From Pirellulales bacterium (GTDB lineage: Bacteria > Planctomycetota > Planctomycetia > Pirellulales > JAEUIK01), in the NCBI GenBank assembly GCA_019694435.1, contig JAIBBZ010000011.1:62001-126000 (forward strand): 64,000 bases of DNA, in the 5' to 3' direction. Position numbers and translations under genes: made by a program. A model generated the notes under the pieces. That model did not search any database, had not been told where the DNA came from, and was given only the letters and a program-made list of their open reading frames with translations. Shown one piece after another: positions 62,401 through 64,000 of this stretch (positions are counted from its first letter, which is position 1; every line of letters begins with the position of its first letter).

Positions 62401-63661
62401 CCGAAAGGGAGACCACGAAGGGCTTGGTCTCGCCCTCGGTGCCTGTCATGTCACTGATTCGGACCGCATTGGGCGAGTCATTGTCGCGAATCTGAATGGT
62501 TAGATTGCCGGGCGGGCTTGTCGGAATTCCCTCCGCCGCATCTGGATCTTCTGGAGGATCGTTGTACTGAACCTCGTCAAACTCGATCATGAACTGTTCG
62601 TCGGACTCAATCAGTAGATCGTCGACGATCGGGATCGCAAAGACGCGGCTATCCCCCTCGGGGCCATCGGAGTCCAGCGGCGACGAATCGCTCCAACTCA
62701 AATTCCCATGGTGTCCAATGTAATCGTCCGGGATCGACGGGCTGGGATCGAAAGTCGCTGTCAGTTGCTTGGTTGTCCAGTCGAAATTGAAGCCTTCGAT
62801 CCACTCGGCGCCCGAGTGCTTGACCGTAATCAAGACCTCGCCATCGTCTTCGTACAACGGGTTGGGGTCGTACCAAGCTTCCAGCGACCCTCCTTCTCCA
62901 GAGGTTGGGTCCGGGCCTGGGATCTCGCCCGCGGCGATTTCAGTTCCCTCGACGGTGCTCAGCAGCATCGCCACTCCGCCCTCAATCTCAAAAAAGTCGG
63001 CGGGGCCCTTACCTGCAGGTAAACCGGCAAGACGGGAGTTGGCGAAGGCTCCTGGGCTATCGGCGACTTGGAACCATTTCAAAGTCGTGACATCGATCGA
63101 CGCGAGGTCGGTACCCGCAATGCTGGTATCTAACCAATCTTGGAAAAACTCAGGCCCAATGAAATCGGCGACAGCAGGCAGAAAACTGTTATCGATCGTT
63201 TGCACCCAGGTGTTGGCAATTACCTGCTGCTGGACGTACTCGATCGACAGACCGCTGGCTGATTCCCAATCCTCGCCCCACAGCGCCGTCGCATATCGCT
63301 CATAGCGCAACAAATCGAGCCCTTGCCGGCCCGTCGGCGCAACGACCGCTGACTCAAGATTGGGAAACATGCCGTGAAGCAATGGCGCGAGGTTTACCGC
63401 ATTGGGGTCGCCTCCGCCAACTCGGATTTTGGTAACACTCGCCGCGGCGAGCTCACCAAAGGTTGGGTCGGCGCCATTGACCTTGACGAGTCCATCCACC
63501 ACGGCGACTTCGACGTCGCTGGCAGAATCCGCGTCTAAACGCAACTGGCCGTCATTGAAGGACATATCCACGGCCAAAAGCTGGCGAGCCTCCAAGGGCT
63601 CGATGCTAATCCGGCGGTGCTTGAGCGACGCGACTCGCCGAGTACGCCCCAGGCGGCTCAC
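56489..63661 (-). CDS. full-length RHS/YD-repeat polymorphic toxin with LEPR motif and Calx-beta domains
   Basis: The protein has 2390 residues from a GTG at 63661, with GGGGCAGGA upstream. The N-terminus carries the planctomycete LEPR-type motif RRISIEPLEARQLLAVDM (16-33). Two or more Calx-beta repeats follow (about 390-640: VRISDMTGTEGETKPFVVSL, TPPTVNISDAVGFERDPGDP). YD repeats run from about 880 to 2100, forming the RHS shell, with the core GRWISEDPIGFAAGDANLNR. The variable tip of about 200 residues begins at DAGVDVSGTHGSIVFDVWDR and contains AYNNCNDFVDIAVDQY. An early His and a late NCxxF(V/A) suggest a permuted papain-like (NlpC/LRAT-type) hydrolase; this is inference. Confidence 0.9.
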   Translation of the reverse strand: MSRLGRTRRVASLKHRRISIEPLEARQLLAVDMSFNDGQLRLDADSASDVEVAVVDGLVKVNGADPTFGELAAASVTKIRVGGGDPNAVNLAPLLHGMFPNLESAVVAPTGRQGLDLLRYERYATALWGEDWESASGLSIEYVQQQVIANTWVQTIDNSFLPAVADFIGPEFFQDWLDTSIAGTDLASIDVTTLKWFQVADSPGAFANSRLAGLPAGKGPADFFEIEGGVAMLLSTVEGTEIAAGEIPGPDPTSGEGGSLEAWYDPNPLYEDDGEVLITVKHSGAEWIEGFNFDWTTKQLTATFDPSPSIPDDYIGHHGNLSWSDSSPLDSDGPEGDSRVFAIPIVDDLLIESDEQFMIEFDEVQYNDPPEDPDAAEGIPTSPPGNLTIQIRDNDSPNAVRISDMTGTEGETKPFVVSLSAPPTSPISVTWVISTNPPTPSATHISDYRLSQGGGATSGGTIVFGVGETSKTIDAELIDDSAIEDTEYFELILTGVSGNATIADDTGLGTIMDNDTPPTVNISDAVGFERDPGDPVGYAVFRVTLSQPFSAPITVIATTRNGNPLDPPAIGFAPGDDFRHRIEYPITFAPNQTEAEFPVEILYNDVPEFDEYFYVDLSIPENVEEGDLEGRGKIIDDDMNDDEESSTDDQLCGCGESQSGVDANNGTSGTSYGGMSSQSDTNPHPIFALRSNIPSTPGRVLVASNASVSVGNLPTVTAYYQDAVGSTATSFRFPLQVDATNLPTGVYDWTMVVTYVFVDAGTGLNEQVFTSTFTGKRVIVNRLNSEFGVRWWVDDLDFLIPDEDGVGVVLGNGVAKFFEKASGNTYKTPASWFDTLIKNIDGSYTLTSPEGERREFSAAGLLQKRVDRNGNETVYSYIDADNDAVVDELSTVVDPFGQVRGYAYETAAGPQFGKIKTTTDHAGRATNWVIDALGRVDRIKSPDPDGPTEPLIQLETVYEYYPTTNLLKKVTPAHGVSTSYEYDAARRVTKIINNDNTFVSINPIQTRNLAFLSGLGSLGSPAPISLAAASPVASITDELLHTSSFTADRFGNSTSWKDPLLHTTTFQRDANGLLTKLTLPDPDGASPGRQATVVDYTYNTKGKQLTEQYGGSPAREWTYDSQYNQVTSFTDELGRKTVYHLDSNGNVLHEQRVVGSQDSLGSITDDVLTSYTYTAAAQGIPAGMVLTMTDGLGRLNEYRYYGMDAGDDATLKGLLKSIKFAKNTADEAIATFEYYSGTRNLKKSIDELGRVTEYFYDNLDRLTKRIDPDPDNNPATNNQPIWQYGYCACGRITSMTDAEGNVTSYTYDNRNRIGTVTLAKPNASDPSNPQWIYTYYDNDLLKTVTDPNGFVTEYFYDNADRLIQVKEPDADGVAGGNDQPIWNYGYDNADLLTSVTDPENRQTTYNYDTRLRTIEVKLPEPSASAGHPTYTYVYDAADQLTEEHAPLNRTTLYGYHPYLGWMTSITEPDADGVAGGNDQPVWSYEYDKLGNLKKLTDPQSHVTDYTYDNRDRLTNVLEPAAAAGGTRPSWAYAYDDASQMTSSTDPMSRTTTYAYDFVGRLKQQTEPDPDGAGSLLAAYTAYTYDRMGNVLSMTDALGHATAYEYDHLFRRTKEIDANNDPTTFKYDFNGNLTQLTDAENNDTTWTYDRLNRVKIETNELNKTRQYQYDRAGNLKQLTDRRGLITEYDYDALDRMTQERWKISGALQHTINYGYDLADRLTTGSDIVATYSYAYDRLDRVQTVTSTLAGLLKTPTESLQVVLGSQYDRAGNRTQLAATLGGTADVTNDYVYDNLDRLKQLKQHGIAGGNAVADKRADFTYNLAGQFDTITRRAGLLDASPTVVTSTYAYDGAGRLTSLSHQKSQPVGALSFVHNFAYDRANRLTAHDDRVTIDGLYYTGRDRDYGYDSRGQLTSVVETIPTPFTVTTQTYAYDKNGNRTATNGVAATIGANNRLTNDGTYSYTYDDEGNLLSRTTIATGARQEYAWDHRNRLAAVVNRPSVGATPTLVEINAYDVFNRRVRRDLDTTGDFTAESRELYVYDGDDVLLDFTDSDANGAALPALARRYLHGPAVDQVLAQENVGGETYWLLGDHLNSTHDLVRWDTAAGRTAVAGHQVYDAFGTPVDQAYLTRYQFTGREYDSATGQQYNRARWYNAKTGRWISEDPIGFAAGDANLNRYVGNAPTDGLDPSGLDAGVDVSGTHGSIVFDVWDRWGNRMGFLRAEFYASGYLGEGGDTICGLGPPMDAWAGVVGKPGRILLTFTATPDNHGVMPAQRIVGSSFDDNRLLDWLLTQIGQNRDWLYDWIYNSNYTDSVLDDSARFNGLGTWSWYNGAYNNCNDFVDIAVDQYVGYDWWQQAIASGNDLKNATKQKFDEHGHRRPPDYDHIPIIW
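57213..58017. repeat. 805-bp direct repeat of RHS DNA, copy in the main gene
   Basis: This is the partner of 50214-51018, with equal length and the same boundaries. It covers the last YD repeats and the RHS core up to about 130 bp before the variable tip, so recombination here would exchange the tip. Confidence 0.85.
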
Positions 63662-63879
63662 GGTCCTGCCCCTTGGTAGAATGATCAGTCAACGCTAATC
63701 CACACCAAACTGGACAGCGCGAGCGCTGCCAGCAATCGCGTGTGATACCGCTGGCAAGGCCCCAAAGCAAGAAAGAAATCCACTCGGGAAGTGCGGGCGA
63801 CTTATTGTCGCAGGCCGGTTGAGTGTGGGATGGTCCCCGCCGAGAGACCGGATGTTCCTTAGAGATACGAGGTTTTCGG
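63662..63879. promoter_or_regulatory. divergent promoter region of the RHS gene and the right-edge gene
   Basis: This 218-bp interval separates the RHS GTG start (minus) from the ATG at 63880 (plus), so it must hold both promoters. I cannot place boxes with confidence. A weak inverted repeat (GCGCGAGCGCTGCC) lies near 63718. Confidence 0.4.
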
Positions 63880-64000
63880 ATGCTGCATGTGGTCTCCTCT
63901 GTGCCTGGAATTGATTGGCCGGCAATTCCGAATCCACGCGCATGCCAGTTGTTGGCCGTACAGTTCCAGCTCGAACAGTCTCAATGGCTTTCGCCCGCTG
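63880..64000 (+). CDS. start of a plus-strand gene, cut by window edge
   Basis: Forty codons are visible from the ATG at 63880, with CGAGG 8 nt upstream: SVPGIDWPAIPNPRACQLLA, VQFQLEQSQWLSPA. The PNPRA.QLLA.Q.QLEQSQW pattern resembles the N-terminus of phenylacetate-CoA-ligase-like adenylate-forming enzymes. That call is tentative, since no catalytic motif is visible. Confidence 0.45.
   Translation, partial: MLHVVSSVPGIDWPAIPNPRACQLLAVQFQLEQSQWLSPA

Overview
The window looks like a chromosomal segment of a planctomycete, probably close to the Pirellulales. The grounds are the LEPR-type N-terminal motif on the giant RHS protein, a DUF1080 protein, formylglycine-enzyme-like and carbon-starvation proteins, WD40/TPR proteins with a membrane or SH3-like front end, a planctomycete-type rve integrase, and GC-rich codon use. 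No replication origin, rRNA or CRISPR array is present.

Region 1 (1-31.3 kb) is ordinary chromosome. It holds an FGE-like membrane protein (cut by the left edge), a coiled-coil protein, a small Cys-rich secreted protein, lutBC, a glycosyltransferase plus radical SAM pair, a rhodanese, an ALDH plus class III aminotransferase pair, cstA, a thioredoxin-reductase-like enzyme and asnS. A tight minus-strand run recO - bamD-like - lptE-like - folP - proA - fliM follows, then a WD40 protein and two large TPR proteins coupled by an ATGA overlap. A hydrolase-caspase fusion lies beside a small membrane-protein gene broken by one in-frame TAG.

Region 2 (32.7-38.0 kb) is a tRNA array: sixteen recognisable tRNA genes, all on the plus strand and none encoding CCA. 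Small protein genes are interspersed, mostly on the minus strand (a dual-specificity-phosphatase-like protein, two or three orphans, an HNH endonuclease). There are also tRNA fragments and at least three families of short palindromic repeats. Two tRNAs (Val, Thr) have C at position 33, and one class I tRNA carries a Leu GAG anticodon.

Region 3 (38.3-42.3 kb) is chromosomal again: an SPFH/slipin protein, a secreted transglutaminase-like protein, an arsR-arsM pair with an inverted-repeat operator, and a minus-strand tRNA-Arg(CCG).

Region 4 (42.9-63.7 kb) is a conflict-gene region. A SIR2-like protein with six 41-residue tandem repeats comes first. Then, on the minus strand, comes an RHS polymorphic-toxin locus. 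One full-length RHS gene (2390 codons, LEPR motif, Calx-beta repeats, YD repeats, variable tip) has its putative immunity gene just downstream. Four displaced modules follow, each a promoterless RHS-core fragment with a different toxin tip (AHH nuclease, SitA6-like, nuclease-like, small RNase-like) plus its own immunity gene. A fifth unrelated RHS remnant lies beyond an integrase-type IS, a TPR remnant and a DUF1328 gene. Shared RHS core DNA (for example an equal-length 805-bp direct repeat) would allow recombination to swap the toxin tip.

The right edge cuts the start of a plus-strand gene, possibly a CoA-ligase-like enzyme.
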